In this document: one piece after another, positions 1-10,228 of the stretch
Layout: each line of letters starts with the position of its first letter
How positions within the stretch are numbered: the stretch's first letter is position 1
DNA from: Prorocentrum cordatum
Taxonomy: Eukaryota; Sar; Dinophyceae; Prorocentrales; Prorocentraceae
Reading direction: 5' to 3'
NCBI GenBank assembly: GCA_963575745.1
Contig: CAUYUJ010021705.1
Coordinates: 27,501-91,500, forward strand
Length of the DNA: 64,000 bases
Notes under the pieces: model-generated
Told to the model about the DNA's origin: nothing
The model's database searches: none
The model's input: the letters and a program-made list of their open reading frames with translations, nothing else
Translations under genes and position numbers: made by a program

Positions 1-301
1 GGCGAATCGAGCGGCAGCGACGCGGGCCTCCAAATGGGGGCTCCATCGCGGGAAAACGACGGAGGGGCAGCGCTGTGGGAGACGCCTCCCCCTCGGACCT
101 CCTCTCACAGAGGTCTGGGCTGCAGCGCGGCGCCAGGTGGGGCTTGGCCAGCGCCGTGAGCCAGTCGCACTTGGGGGGGACACCGACCTCCCCAGCTCCC
201 CCAGCACCCCTGGCTCAGTGCTCTCCAGCCCCACCTCCGCTGGGATCAGGTCCCCCAAACCAGGACATTGGCATGGAGGGCGGCACGGCACGGGTCGGCT
301 A

Positions 302-472
302 CACGCAGGAGTGACCCTGGGTAAGAGTGACCTTTGGTGCGCGGCTTCTGGGGGACCGCAGGGGGACCAAACCTGGGCGCGCAGGCCGCTGCTCCTGCTG
401 CGTTTTCAGCCATCTGGGGATCCATCTGTGCCCGCACCAAAGGTCACTCCGGCGAAGGGTCACTCTTACGTC
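302..472. mobile_element. R1 inverted-repeat element, copy 1
   Basis: The termini are inverted copies of about 40 bp: the left contains GTAAGAGTGACCTTTGGTGC and the right, reverse-complemented, contains ACGTAAGAGTGACCC and GAGTGACCTTTGGTGCG. No coding capacity. The TIR carries a donor-like GTAAGAG. Confidence 0.7.
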
Positions 473-848
473 TAGTCGAACGGGGGGCGGTCTGGCGCAG
501 AGCCCGCGCCTACGCCGTAGCCGCCCCGGGGCCCCTCCGGCTCCCGGGGCGCGGGCGCGCGCGCCGGGGCTCCTGGAGGCGGGCGGGCGGGCGCCTGCTC
601 GGCCCCGCTGCCCTCACCGTCCTCCCCGCGGCCTGCTGCCTCTGCGCACCCCCATCGCTCCACGAACCTCGCCCCTCGTCCTCGTCGTCCTCCTCCTGCT
701 CCCCTCGTTGGTCTCCCGTGGGGTCCGAGGTATGGTCTCCAGTGCGATCTCCCGTGCGGTCTCCCGTATAGTCCCCCGCACGGTCTCCCGCATAGTCTCC
801 CGCATGGTCCCCCGCACGGCCTCGCGTGCGGTCTCCCGTATTCGGTTA

Positions 849-1125
849 CACGTAAGAGTGACCCATAGGCAAGAGTGACCTCTGGCGCGCGGCTTTTGGG
901 GGGGCCACGCGCACACACAAAAGTCGCGCCCTGACGGCGCATTGGCAAGATCTGGCGGAAAACACAGGCGAACCTGCAAGCACGAGGGCGTGAACAAGTG
1001 CGACCGCTAGGCCAGCGCACAACACAAGCGCGCCAGACGCTGCTATAGCACCGCTTTCGGCGATCGGGGGGCCCCATTGGGCCCGCACCAAGGGTCACCC
1101 TGGCGCGAAAGGTCACTCTTACGTC
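849..1125. mobile_element. R1 element, copy 2
   Basis: Starts ACGTAAGAGTGACCC and ends GGTCACTCTTACGT. The middle shares CGCCAGACGCTGCTATAGCA-type sequence with copies 3 and 4. Confidence 0.7.
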
Positions 1126-1544
1126 TCGTCGACGCGTGCTCCCCAACACGGTCTCCTGTGTGGTCTCCCGTACGCACAGTATACGGTAAAGTGCTGTCTT
1201 TACTCTTCAGCTTCGCTGTTCAGGGCCTTCTGCCGCCACGGTGTAATCGAGGTTCGCTTGTGCCGCGATGCTGGGTCGCCTGTTGGTCGGAGCTAGAGAG
1301 CATGCGACCGCACCGGGCCTGCGTGCGACGTGCTTCGCTGAGCACGAGGACAGTGGCCGAGCAGTACAATCAGACTTGATTGGACAGGACACCCGAGAGG
1401 ACACAAGACTCTTCCGACGGCAACGCGGCCCCAGAACACCAAAGGACGTGCAGGTTGCATAGGTCGGGATACCAATCAGGGCCGACTGTATGCTGAGCAG
1501 AAGGAGGACTATGTTGCTCCCATCGTACTTAAGCACCACATGCC

Positions 1545-1695
1545 GGAAATAATTTCGAGCACCCGGAAAAATGTCGAAAGAGTGTCGAAATAGTATCGAA
1601 ACAGTGTCGGACGAGTGTTTCCCAGGGCCCGACACGTGAAAACCCTCAAGTTTTGGGGTACTATTCTTGCGCTCGAAATTATTTGTGATGATCAA
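1545..1695. mobile_element. R18 inverted-repeat element, single copy
   Basis: AAATAATTTCGAGC left and GCTCGAAATTATTT right are perfect inverted ends. Confidence 0.55.
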
Positions 1696-1850
1696 GGCAA
1701 ATGTAGGTTGGAACATCATAGAAGGAAGAGCCAAGACGATGGGAGAATGCACGACGTGAGATGCGCTCGCCGGCGCGCAAATAAGGCGGCAGGGCGAGAG
1801 GGGTGGCGGCCTCTTGGGAAGGCAGGAGGCGATCCTCAGCAGATGCTTAA

Positions 1851-1976
1851 GCTAAACGGTGTTTTTCGTAGCCGTTCGGTGTTCGTTTTCCCTCGTTTTG
1901 TCTTCAATCCGCCTTTACCCCAAAACGAAATCGAAACGAGAACGGCCCACGAAATCGCCAAAACACCGTTTAGGTC
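1851..1976. mobile_element. R14 inverted-repeat element
   Basis: CTAAACGGTGTTTTTCG left, CCAAAACACCGTTTAG right. Core TCCGCCTTTACCCC shared with 26.4 kb. Confidence 0.6.
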
Positions 1977-2028
1977 CAGCCCTGATCCTCAGAAGAGGCC
2001 GGCCCATCCCTGGAGGCGCCCGGACCTG

Positions 2029-2278
2029 TCGCTGCACCGACCCTGCAGACGTGCTGCAGCGGATTTGCGCGTGGATTTCTGCCAGTGCAAAACCCCGAAA
2101 CGGCGAGTGACAAACGGAGTGGATTTCGCGCGGTTGTCTTGTGGTCTCCCTTCCTGACCAAAGAAGAACTCCGCGCGAAATTCACCTCGAAATCTGGAGC
2201 GAAATTCTGCAGGACACCCCGGGCCCATCCTGTCGCTTTCCGAGCGAACTCCGCTCTGCGATGCTGGCGCCATGAGAA
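2029..2278. repeat. R13 dispersed repeat
   Basis: 250 bp from GTCGCTGCACCGACCCTGCA to GATGCTGGCGCCATGA; aligns along its length with 56,376-56,628. Confidence 0.65.
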
Positions 2279-2674
2279 CTGCTCCCCAGAAGGCCAGGGA
2301 ACCCTCGGGAGGCGCGGAGCCGTTCTCGAAGGCCGCGTCCCTCGCCCTGCCACGCCTCCCCCCCCCCCTCCCTGGCGCGTCGTCGACGGACGATGCTGCG
2401 TTCCAGGGCGACCACGCTTTTTGCGTCGGCGGCTAGACGCGGCGCCGGGGCGGGCGCCGGAGCGGGGCCGGTGCAGCCACGCACGCGGCCGCTGGGGCGC
2501 GCTACAACGCGCCCCAGCGGCGCCAAAAAGCAGCACCATCGCAGGCCTCGAGGGTGCTCTCGCGCGAGTCACGGGCCCGCTCGGTCCCTCCCCGAGAATT
2601 GCCCCCTTGTGGGCTGCGGAGGCTCTGCAGGTTGACCACGCACCAGGGTGAACGACGGAGAGAATAGAGACCTC

Positions 2675-2910
2675 CTAGATGGGGTCCGACTAGGTGGGGT
2701 CGGAGGATCTCGCCACATCGCCGATACATCGGCGATGCATCGCCGATGCATCGGCGATGCCTCGGCGATGCGCTGGCGGCGTCGGCGATGCCTCAGCGAC
2801 GTCGGCGTGGAGGAAATTGGGCCCAACATCGAGCCGCATCGCCGAGGCATCGCTGGTGCATCGGCGATGCGGTACGAGCCTCCGAGCCCATCTACTCGGA
2901 CCCCCTCAGG
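2675..2910. repeat. R11 repeat of CATCGGCGATG units
   Basis: Framed by GGGGTCCGAC / GTCGGAGGA and, inverted, CCTCCGAGCCCA...CGGACCCC. The interior is built from short ATCGGCGATGC palindromes. Confidence 0.55.
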
Positions 2911-3011
2911 CCTGGAGGCCCAGAGGAGAGGAGCGGGTCGTGCGCGAGAAGACGCGGCGGCATCACGGACGGAGGGAGGGCGGCCCGCAGGAGGACGCCG
3001 CGCCCCCAGGC
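2908..3011 (-). CDS. Candidate exon downstream of a nested R2 element
   Basis: The minus strand reads GRGVLLRAALPPSVMPPRLL and LAHDPLLSSGPP up to CCTCCAG|GCC. The upstream partner would be 3,356-3,480 (SSPAAAAAVPARRARVARGG to AAAW). Using donor G|GTGAAG and acceptor TTTTAAG|CC around the R2 element at 3,012-3,347 keeps the frame (net gain of 6 nt). The proline/alanine-rich composition gives little family information. Confidence 0.3.
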
Positions 3012-3347
3012 TTAAAAGTCGGGCGTGTCTATAGGGGGAGTTTCGACGAAAAATAGAAATACCCCCATCAATATTCCAAAATGGTCAAAGAATACTCCAG
3101 AAATAGTCCCCCGACTATTTTTAAGACTACTTTTGAATATTCGGGGATGGACAGACCTCCCTTTAGTAAAACGTGGTTTGGTGAAAACGACCTGAGGCCC
3201 AAACCTGACGGGCGCAAGCCTGGAAAATAGCGGCCACGGCGCCCTCTCGAGAACCGAAAACGGACAATCCACTCATCGACGTGTCACTGTTGGGGGTTCT
3301 GTCCGCCTCCGAAATATTCCCCCTGCAGAAGGACAAGCCCGACTTCA
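3012..3347. mobile_element. R2 element with 8-bp TSD, interrupted by R3
   Basis: Left end TTAAAAGTCGGGCGTGTC, right end AAGCCCGACTTCA, flanked by the perfect duplication CCCCAGGC (3,004-3,011 and 3,348-3,355). An R3 element occupies 3,143-3,310, itself flanked by GAATATTC and GAAATATTC. Confidence 0.8.
3143..3310. mobile_element. R3 element nested in R2
   Basis: Begins GGGGATGGACAGACCTCCC and ends GTCTGTCCGCCTCC. The interior shares GAACCGAAAACGG and CATCGACGTGTCA with the other R3 copies. Confidence 0.75.
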
Positions 3348-3714
3348 CCCCAGGCGGCGGCACACGCCGCGCCGCCACCGCGCGCCACGCGCGCGCGCCG
3401 CGCCGGGACCGCCGCCGCGGCTGCAGGAGAAGACGCCCGTGCGCTGCGCCGCACCGGGCGGCCGGGGGGGCCTCCAGCCTCGACCGGCCTCTGGCAATCC
3501 CAGATGGTCTGGTACCGGAAATTTTCGGTAGCGATTTCGACGCACCCCGAATTTCGGTAGCGACCGGATCTTCTTTTGAGGGCGTTGAAACAGCGGATTT
3601 CAGAACGGTCTGATACCGGTATTGGGCGCTACATTTCGGTATTTCGGTAGCGACCGATCTCTGCGGAGCGCTACCGGAAATTTTCGGTAGCGGACCATCA
3701 GGGTCAGGTTAGAG

Positions 3715-3857
3715 TTAGGTCGGGCGTGTCCCCCTGCAGGGGGAGTTTCGAAGAAGAACAAAAGATGCAAAACAAAAAAACTCCCCAAATAGTCCCCCGA
3801 CTATTTTTTTAAACTATTTTTGAATTTTCCCCCTGTAGAGGGACAGACCCGACTTAA
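3715..3857. mobile_element. R2 element with perfect 8-bp TSD GGTTAGAG
   Basis: TIRs TTAGGTCGGGCGTGTCCCCC and, at the right, GGACAGACCCGACTTAA. GGTTAGAG lies at 3,707-3,714 and 3,858-3,865. The AT-rich core with CCCGACTATTTTT is typical of R2. Confidence 0.85.
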
Positions 3858-4449
3858 GGTTAGAGGGCAGGGAACCCACCCCGATAATAACCATCCCGAC
3901 ACGCGAAGCCGTTTAGTAAACGCGCCCAAAGCAGGAATCGAACAGGGCAGGGCCATTTAGTAAACGCCCAAGGCCGTTTTAGGAAACGCCAATTGTCCGG
4001 TCCGGGTGGTTGTTCCTCCCTTGACAGGTGGCGGCGCGCGAGCGTGGTTCCAGACGGGACCCCAGGGAAGAGGACTTCTGAGACGGGCGACGCCGACTTC
4101 TCTCGTGACCGCTCGGAAGTGCGCGGTCGCAGGGTCGTCGCATGACGCTTTCACTCGCCATCTGCACCCCTGCGGTCCGGAACTGCATCTTCGCGCTTCG
4201 CTGTGCCCTGCACGCGGATCGCGTGTCGCTCCGCTCCGCGGGGCGGGAGGCTCGGAAAAGCTCGGGACGCTGGCGCCTGGGGACGGGATCGGTCCGCGTC
4301 TTTTGCCCCGGAAAAGGTGGTGGGCCAGAGCTGGCGCCGCGACACGCGAAGCAGAGGCTCCCGCCCAGAACTCCGCCGGCCCTGTCGGCGCGTGACAGGG
4401 GCCTGCTCCCTCGCCATCGCCGTCGCTGGCGCAGTCGCGTCGCCGCCGC

Positions 4450-4680
4450 CATCACGTCCCCTCCTTCCCCTGAGTCCGTCGCCGCCCTCCCTCCTCTCCT
4501 TGGGCCCTCGTCCGCAAGCACGCCAGCCAAAGAGAAATACACCAGCCCATCCACAGCGAAATGGAGCAACGTTGTCATCGAGAGTCGAAGGGAAGCCCCT
4601 CCAGGGTAGGCGGCACCGGCCGTAATTGAGGCCTTCGCGATATAACGCCGCAGTCTCAAAATCCCTTCTGCTTGCGTCCC
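4450..4680 (-). CDS. Candidate exon with a hydrophobic segment
   Basis: The minus strand reads RYIAKASITAGAAYPGG, then LSMTTLLHFAVDGLVYFSLA (a possible membrane span or signal) and GVLADEGPRRGGRAATDSGE. The frame extends on both sides into GC-rich sequence without clear limits. Not recognised. Confidence 0.3.
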
Positions 4681-5169
4681 GCAGGGGGCACCCGGGACCC
4701 GCGATGCCCTCCGCGGGCCCCGGAGGCACAGCACTGGGACCGCTCGCGGGATCGCGGGGTCTCCGTGGAACACGGCGTCTGATGTGTGGCCGCCTTCCAC
4801 CGATGTCCAGGGGCCACAAGTAAAACCAAAGAAATAAAACCTGCACGCGCACACTTCTTTTTGATCCGCGGGTCGAGAGCGCACCTCTTCCCGTCGAAGC
4901 TAAGCGGGCCGCGCGAAGCTTGAATCAGGCAGAGATGGGGGAGGAAAAGGGGGACGCAGCCTCAGAACGAGGCCAGGAGGAGGCAGAGCCTCGGACACAG
5001 GCGGCGCCGAAGCCGAAGTCCTTGCAGAGGGACGCCTTCGGCAGGAGCCCGGTGGCGAAGTACCGGTTGTCCAGGGGTCACAAGTAAGGGGGGGGGGGGG
5101 TTGTGACAGCGTGCATATTACACCAGCGTAGATATTATACCAGGATGCGGTTTTTCTCCGCAGTGACAG

Positions 5170-5355
5170 CGTACACCCCATTTCGTAATAAAGGGAGGGG
5201 GGTCTCATTTCGGGGGGGGTCTCTTCCAGGCTATCTTGGAGGGCCTGGGGGGGTCCGGGGACGATGTTTTGGAGGGTTCTCCCACGGGGGAGGTCTGAAA
5301 TGGCTTGTCTTGGAGGGTCCAGACCCCCTCCCTTTTATTACGACATCTGGAGTAC
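5170..5355. mobile_element. R15 inverted-repeat element
   Basis: TTTCGTAATAAAGGGAGGGG left, CCCCTCCCTTTTATTACGAC right. The middle has a second inverted pair around TGGAGGG. Confidence 0.7.
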
Positions 5356-5667
5356 ATATTATACCACACCCCTTTGTTTCAGGTATAGCGTTAACCAACA
5401 AAAATACCACCTGCACGAACCGAAGCTTTCGGATACCCGCGCGGGCTTCCCGGGTCGGCGCCGGCGCCGCGGGCAGGGGCCCCCCCGCGGCGATCCCAGG
5501 GAGCCCCCGCGCGGAGCTCCGACGGGTCACGGTGCCGTCGTCTGGTTCCTCGGCCTCGGGTCCCAGATGCGAGACCTACGTTGCATCACAGCAGCAACTC
5601 GGCCCCTGACTTTCGTCCTGGGCTCGGTTTCGTGAAGTGATGAATTTCGGGGTTCTTGCGTCGGAAA

Positions 5668-5748
5668 AACATCACTTCACTAATCTAGGGCCCCTGGGGC
5701 CTCAGTGGGCCCTGGGGCCCAAAATTAGTGACGTGATGGTTTTTGGAC
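5668..5748. repeat. R19 81-bp inverted repeat
   Basis: AAAAACATCACTTCACTAAT left, ATTAGTGACGTGATGGTTTT right, with nested GGGCCC palindromes in the centre. Confidence 0.55.
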
Positions 5749-5863
5749 CTCGGACCAGCGGACCTCTCGTGGACCGACCTGGGCTCGTGGGGGCGGTGCT
5801 GCAGGAGGGTGGGCTCGAGAGGGGAGGCCCTGCCTTCCCGCAGCGGTGCGTAGCCTCTTCTCC

Positions 5864-5991
5864 TGGCCATCGCTCGGACGTCCATTCCCTGCGTTTTTTT
5901 CGGTTTCGTGCGTGGCTTTTTCGCCAAATGATCAAGGATGCTCCTCGATGGTCCTCGCCGAAGGAAAAATGCACACGTCCGAGCGATGCCA
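5864..5991. mobile_element. R4 element
   Basis: TIR GGCATCGCTCGGACGT-type: left GGCCATCGCTCGGACGTCC, right CACGTCCGAGCGATGCC. About 128 bp, non-coding. Confidence 0.75.
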
Positions 5992-6740
5992 CGTCTCCCG
6001 CGTCGGCTCTCAGGGTCGTCTCGCCCACCGGGAGGCGAAATCGGAAACCTTGGCTTCGCGTGTCGCGGCGGCGGCGGTCCAGGCGACACGCCAAGCCCTG
6101 CGGGCGGATGGCGCGTCCCTCCGCTCCGCTCCGCCGGAGGCTGGGAGAGGCTCGGACCGTTAGACGCTCGGGGGCGGGGCCGTGGTTTGCGTGTCGCGAC
6201 GCGACGTGGTAGGCCAGGACAGGCGACGCGATTTTGTCAGCGGCGACTTGGGTCCAAGACGCGGTCGGGACAGCCGAGGGAAAGATCGGAGCCGAATTGG
6301 ACACGAGGGAAGAAAGAAAGAGCGCGGGGGGGGGGAAAGAGCTTTTGAGCAGGGACCAACCGACCGTCCTGGCATTCCTGTAGTCCTACCACGACATGTT
6401 CTCAGTACCCAAAGAATGTTCTAAGAACAGAATCTTGTTCTTAGAACATGAGCCCGAGGTGTTAAAACAAGACGGACGGTCTCAACCAGAAATGTTCTGA
6501 GGACACTCCGTGGAAACCACAAAAAAGCTCTTAGAACATTGCTTGGTATGCCTCTAGGCACACTAGGACGCTTCGCCACTGCCTGAAGCTCTGGGCGGCG
6601 GAGCTCGCTCAGGTCGCGAAGAGAAGACCGGCGGCGCGATGCGCCGGGCCGCAAAGTCCCCGACAGTGGGAGGGCGCCTGCCCGGGCGCAGGTCTGCTCG
6701 GAGGCGCCCAGAGCCCTGGCCCCTCGAGGGCCACGTACGG

Positions 6741-6902
6741 CTGAGTCGGGCCTGTCCGTCCAGAGGAGGAAGATTCAAGCATACCCAAAAAATCGTCAGG
6801 GGAGGATGTTTCTACCATGTTTGACCGTGTTCGAACATGTTGTTTGACCATGTTTATCTCTGTTGTCCAAAACCCGCCTGCAAAAGGACACGCCCGACCT
6901 AA
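6741..6902. mobile_element. R2 element, diverged
   Basis: Left GAGTCGGGCCTGTCCGTCC, right AAAAGGACACGCCCGACCTA. The core is diverged (repeats of CATGTTTGACC). Confidence 0.55.
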
Positions 6903-6935
6903 ACGGAAGTGTGGGGGGGGACTGGTCTAAGGGGG

Positions 6936-7050
6936 GAAGCATCGACCTGGAACCGGCGGCACGTCGCCAGGCAGATCGGCTGGAGGCCCCTGGTAGCAAA
7001 AAACCCACGTTCCTGGGCAGAGTGGGGCTGTCAGGCCCCCATCGGCGATG
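6936..7050. repeat. R10 repeat
   Basis: CATCGACCTGGAACCGGCGG to CCCATCGGCGATG; shares the CCTGGAAtCGaCGaCACGTcGCC core with other copies. Confidence 0.5.
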
Positions 7051-7089
7051 CTAGAAAAACATAAAAAAAAACAGAAACATACACTTGTG

Positions 7090-7207
7090 GCGCTCCGCGC
7101 GGATGTGTTGGACCTGCGCCGGAGCCCCTTCCCTGGCGCCCAGGGGCGGCGCCAGAGGCGCCGCCGGGGGGGCCCCACGCGGATCCAAGAAATCCGCGCG
7201 GAGCACC
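7090..7207. repeat. R7 inverted-repeat core
   Basis: CTCCGCGCGGATGTGTTGGA left, ATCCAAGAAATCCGCGCGGA right, with GGGGCC-rich middle. Shared arms extend into A-rich sequence on the left. Confidence 0.6.
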
Positions 7208-7316
7208 AAAAGTTCAGGTTCATGGCGTCGTTTTTTTCTTCGAGATGATTGGGCGATTTGGGGTCGATGCGCCCCCCCCCCCTATCACTGCACTAGCCGC
7301 CCCCGCGCGCCTCACC

Positions 7317-7593
7317 AGCCGCAGACGGGCGCGCGAGCCTGCCGGGCCCGCTCCGCCAGGATGTCCAGCAGCAGCGGGTGCGCCCCGACCACCTCGGTCA
7401 TGACGACCCGCCGGCGGGCGCCGTCGGGCAGGGCCGCCTGTGAGGGGCAGCGCTGAGGCGGAGGCATTGGCATTGATTGGATGAGGCACCCTTGGATTGA
7501 GGAGGCCGCAGTCCGACAGCCCGCGGGGCAGCGATTGAGGCTTGGCCCTGGACATCGCCGCCGCCCTCCTCGGATGAGGAATCCTCCAGGGTC
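7317..7593 (-). CDS. Candidate two-exon coding piece, unknown
   Basis: Just inside the R6 acceptor the minus strand reads TLEDSSSEEGGGDVQ. A GC-rich interruption (start GGCCAAGC, end CCTCACAG, about 105 nt) can be removed in phase 0, joining to AALPDGARRRVVMTEVVG and LLLDILAERARQARAPVCG. A GTGAGG donor follows at about 7,318. On the other side of the R6 element, minus-strand bases 7,800-7,760 (RSSGNVTRRLQ) end at the same duplicated 11 bp. The acidic then basic-helical sequence is protein-like, but the family is not recognised. Confidence 0.45.
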
Positions 7594-7595
7594 TG

Positions 7596-7749
7596 ATGAA
7601 GGGGCCCGAGGACACACAAATAAAAACACACAAATTACAGGATTCACCATATTTTCTGGGTTTTTGTCCTCCCCGCACTTCCCATCTTATCCCATATTTT
7701 CTGGGGAATCGACGATTATTTGTGTCTGTGTGTTTTTTTTCCCTCCTCA
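7596..7749 (-). mobile_element. R6 intron-like element, copy A
   Basis: On the minus strand it begins GAGGAGGGAAAAAAACACAC and ends GGGCCCCTTCATCAG. An exact 11-bp direct repeat TCCAGGGTCTG flanks it (7,585-7,595 and 7,750-7,760). Frames resembling exons lie on both sides. Confidence 0.7.
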
Positions 7750-7804
7750 TCCAGGGTCTGAAGCCTCCTGGTCACATTGCCTGACGAACGCCCCCACCGT
7801 AGGG

Positions 7805-7965
7805 ACTGGACGCGTCGACCTGGAATCGACGACACGTCGCCGACAGATCTGCGACAGTGGGGGGCGAGGATCGACACGGAATCGGCCATGCACCGCCGAT
7901 GGATCGGCGACAGGCCACCGATTGCGAGTCCGCACGGTCCTGGGCGGGGTGGGCTATTCGGCCTC
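7805..7965. repeat. R10 repeat
   Basis: CGTCGACCTGGAATCGACGA then CACGTCGCCGAC; includes a second ATCGACACGGAATCGG unit and GGGCGGGGTGGGC. Confidence 0.55.
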
Positions 7966-7966
7966 G

Positions 7967-7967
<1 letters not shown>

Positions 7968-8027
<60 letters not shown>

Positions 8028-8038
8028 AGTCGTCGTGG
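7968..8038. repeat. (GTC)n microsatellite
   Basis: About 70 bp of almost pure GTC; reads as poly-Val, poly-Arg or poly-Ser depending on frame, not as a gene. Confidence 0.9.
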
Positions 8039-8048
8039 GGCCCCCCCC

Positions 8049-8150
8049 CCTGGAATCGACGACACGTCGCCTCCCTGATTGCAGGACCCGGCGCTCCCGG
8101 ACGGGGCGGGCTACCGGGCCCCCACCGGCGATCAGTGGGCGGGTGGGGGG
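8049..8150. repeat. R10 repeat, short copy
   Basis: CCTGGAATCGACGACACGTC to CCACCGGCGATCAG, sitting between the (GTC)n and the long (TCC)n tract. Confidence 0.5.
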
Positions 8151-8179
8151 GTCAACGCGTCCCCTCCTCAGCCATTCCC

Positions 8180-8363
8180 CCCCTCCTCCTCCTCCTCCTC
8201 CTCCTCCTCCTCCTCCTCCTCCTCCTCCTCCTCCTCCTCCTCCTCCTCCTCCTCCTCCTCCTCCTGCTCCTGCTCCTGCTCCTGCTTCCTCCTCCTCCTC
8301 CTCCTCCTCCTCCTCCTCCTCCTCCTCTCGTCCTCCTCCTCCTCCTCCTCTCCTCCTCCTCCT

Positions 8364-8399
<36 letters not shown>

Positions 8400-8945
8400 C
8401 CTCCTCCTCCTCCTCCTCCTCCTCCCCTCCTCCTCCTTCTTCCTCCTCCTCCTCCTCCCTCCTCCTCCTCCTCCTCCTCCTCCTCCCCTCCTCCTCCTCC
8501 CCCCCCCCCTCCTCCTCCTCCTCTTGAGACGTTCCCCCCTCCTTCCTCCTCCTCCTCCTCCTCCTCACTCCTCCTCCTCCTCCGCCTCCTCCTCCTCCTC
8601 CTCCTCCTCCCCATCCTCCTCCTCCTCCTCCTCCTCCTCCTCCTCCTGATCCTCCTCCTCCTCCTCCTCCTCCTCCTCCTCCTCCTCCTCCTCCTCCTCC
8701 TCCTCCTCCTCATCCTCTCTCTCTCTTCCTCTCTTTCCTCTCTTCCTCTCTTCCTCTCTTCCTCTCTTCCTCTCTCCTCTCTCTCTCCCTCTCTTCCTCT
8801 CTTCCTCTCTCTTCCTCTCTTCCTCTCTTCCTCTCTCTCCCTCTCTTCCTCTCTTCCTCTCTTCCTCTCCTCCTCCTCCTCCTCCTCCTCCTCCTCCTCC
8901 TCCTCCTCCTCCTCCTCCTCCTCCTCCTCCTCCTCCTCCTCCCCC
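8180..8945. repeat. 760-bp polypyrimidine tract
   Basis: (TCC)n broken by TGCTCC and CCTCTCTTCC units. All pyrimidine on the plus strand except for scattered single purines and short breaks such as TTGAGACG. The long frames over it are repeat shadows. Confidence 0.9.
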
Positions 8946-9225
8946 TTGAGACGTTGCCCCAGAGCTCCTGGGCCTGACCGATGATCTGGTCGAGGTCTCC
9001 GCCCCCGCCCGCGTGCTTGCCAGGCTGCAGGAACATCAGGGCGACGATGACGTCCCCGCCCTGGAACTCCGCGTGCTCCCGGAGGACGTCCTCGAGGAGC
9101 GAGCCGTTGAAGTCGTACTCGGGGCCTTCCCTCCTCGTGGCGGCGCGCAGAGGGAGGGGGCCCCGCGCGAGAGGGGTGGCTTCTAAGAGGGCGCCCTGCG
9201 CCTCCCATAGAGGCCTCCCCGGTGG

Positions 9226-9350
9226 GATCAGCGCCGATGGGGTCGGGGAAATCGCGCCGCACCTCGCCGATGCATCGGCGCGACGTCGGCGGTGCATCGG
9301 CGCCGTCGGCGTTGGAGGAGGTCGGGGTGCGCATCGAGCCGCACGGGAGG
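9226..9350. repeat. R11 repeat
   Basis: CCGATGGGGTCGGGGAAATC with TGCATCGGCG units and CGCATCGAGCCGCAC shared with the 2.7 kb copy. Confidence 0.5.
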
Positions 9351-9401
9351 CCTCGAGGAGCAGCCACCCCGCCCGTCTGGTCAAGGCGCCCTCTCGGCTG
9401 C

Positions 9402-9676
9402 ACGCACGAGCGACCCCCTGGCTATAAGAGTGACGCCTGGTGCGCGGCCTCTTGGGGGCGCCGCGGGGGAGGGGGGAGAGAGGGGGGGGGCAGACACGAG
9501 CGCGCAGGACGCTACTGTCGCATCGCGCTCGGCGAACGGGAGGGGGCCCAGCCTCCTCCTCCTCCTCCTCCTCCTCCTCCTCCTCCTCCTCCTCCTCCTC
9601 CTCCTCCTCCTCCTCCTCCTCCTCCTTGGGGGCCCGCACCACAGGTCACTCTGGCGACAGATCCCTCTTGCGTGCA
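9402..9676. mobile_element. R1 element, copy 3, with a (TCC)n tract inside
   Basis: Same ends as the other R1 copies, but a (TCC)n run of about 75 bp (9,553-9,627) has grown between GGGGGCCCAGCC and TTGGGGGCCCGCACC, where other copies have a short G-rich spacer. Confidence 0.65.
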
Positions 9677-9904
9677 GCCGACCCTCCAGGAAGCCCCCGG
9701 GCAGAGCCGGGCCCCTCCGAGAGGCCTCTCGCCCTCCGACGAGGCCGCCCCCCGCGGGGCGAGGCCCCTTTTCCGCCTTGCGCCGCCGCTCCTCTCCATG
9801 CAGCAGCCGGCGACGACCCGGGGCTCAAACCTGCGAGGCCCTCGTCTGTGGCGGGCAGGGCAGGCACCCTTCCCTCCGCCTCCCTCCCTCCCTCCCTCGT
9901 CATG

Positions 9905-10056
9905 AGAGAACTATGCACGTGCACCGATTCTGGCCAGGCCCAACCCTGAGCCCAGGATCGGTGCATACGCCCTCCTACCTTGGCCAGGAAGGTATATGAA
10001 CCGATCCTGGGTCAAGGACGGGCCTTGCCAGGATCGGTGCATGTGTATAGTTCTCT
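9905..10056. mobile_element. R12 inverted-repeat element
   Basis: AGAGAACTATGCACGTGCAC left, GTGCATGTGTATAGTTCTCT right; inner GATCCTGGGTCAAG / GAGCCCAGGATC. Confidence 0.7.
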
Positions 10057-10097
10057 TCGCCCGAATGTTGGGAGGCAGCTACTGGGAGGTCTTCGTC

Positions 10098-10228
10098 TGG
10101 CCATCGCTCGGTCGTCCATTCCCTGTGCAATTTTTTCGGTCTCGTGCGCGGCTGTTTCGCAGGATCATCCAGGAGGCTCCTTCATAGTCCCCGCCGAGAG
10201 AAACAGTGCACACGTCCGAGCGATACCA
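10098..10228. mobile_element. R4 element
   Basis: Left TGGCCATCGCTCGGTCGTCC, right CACGTCCGAGCGATACCA. Confidence 0.7.

Noticed and set aside
8168-9403. 411-codon open frame rich in Glu and Arg
   Set aside because: It is the translation of the (TCC)n tract on the other strand; equally long frames exist in the other phases.
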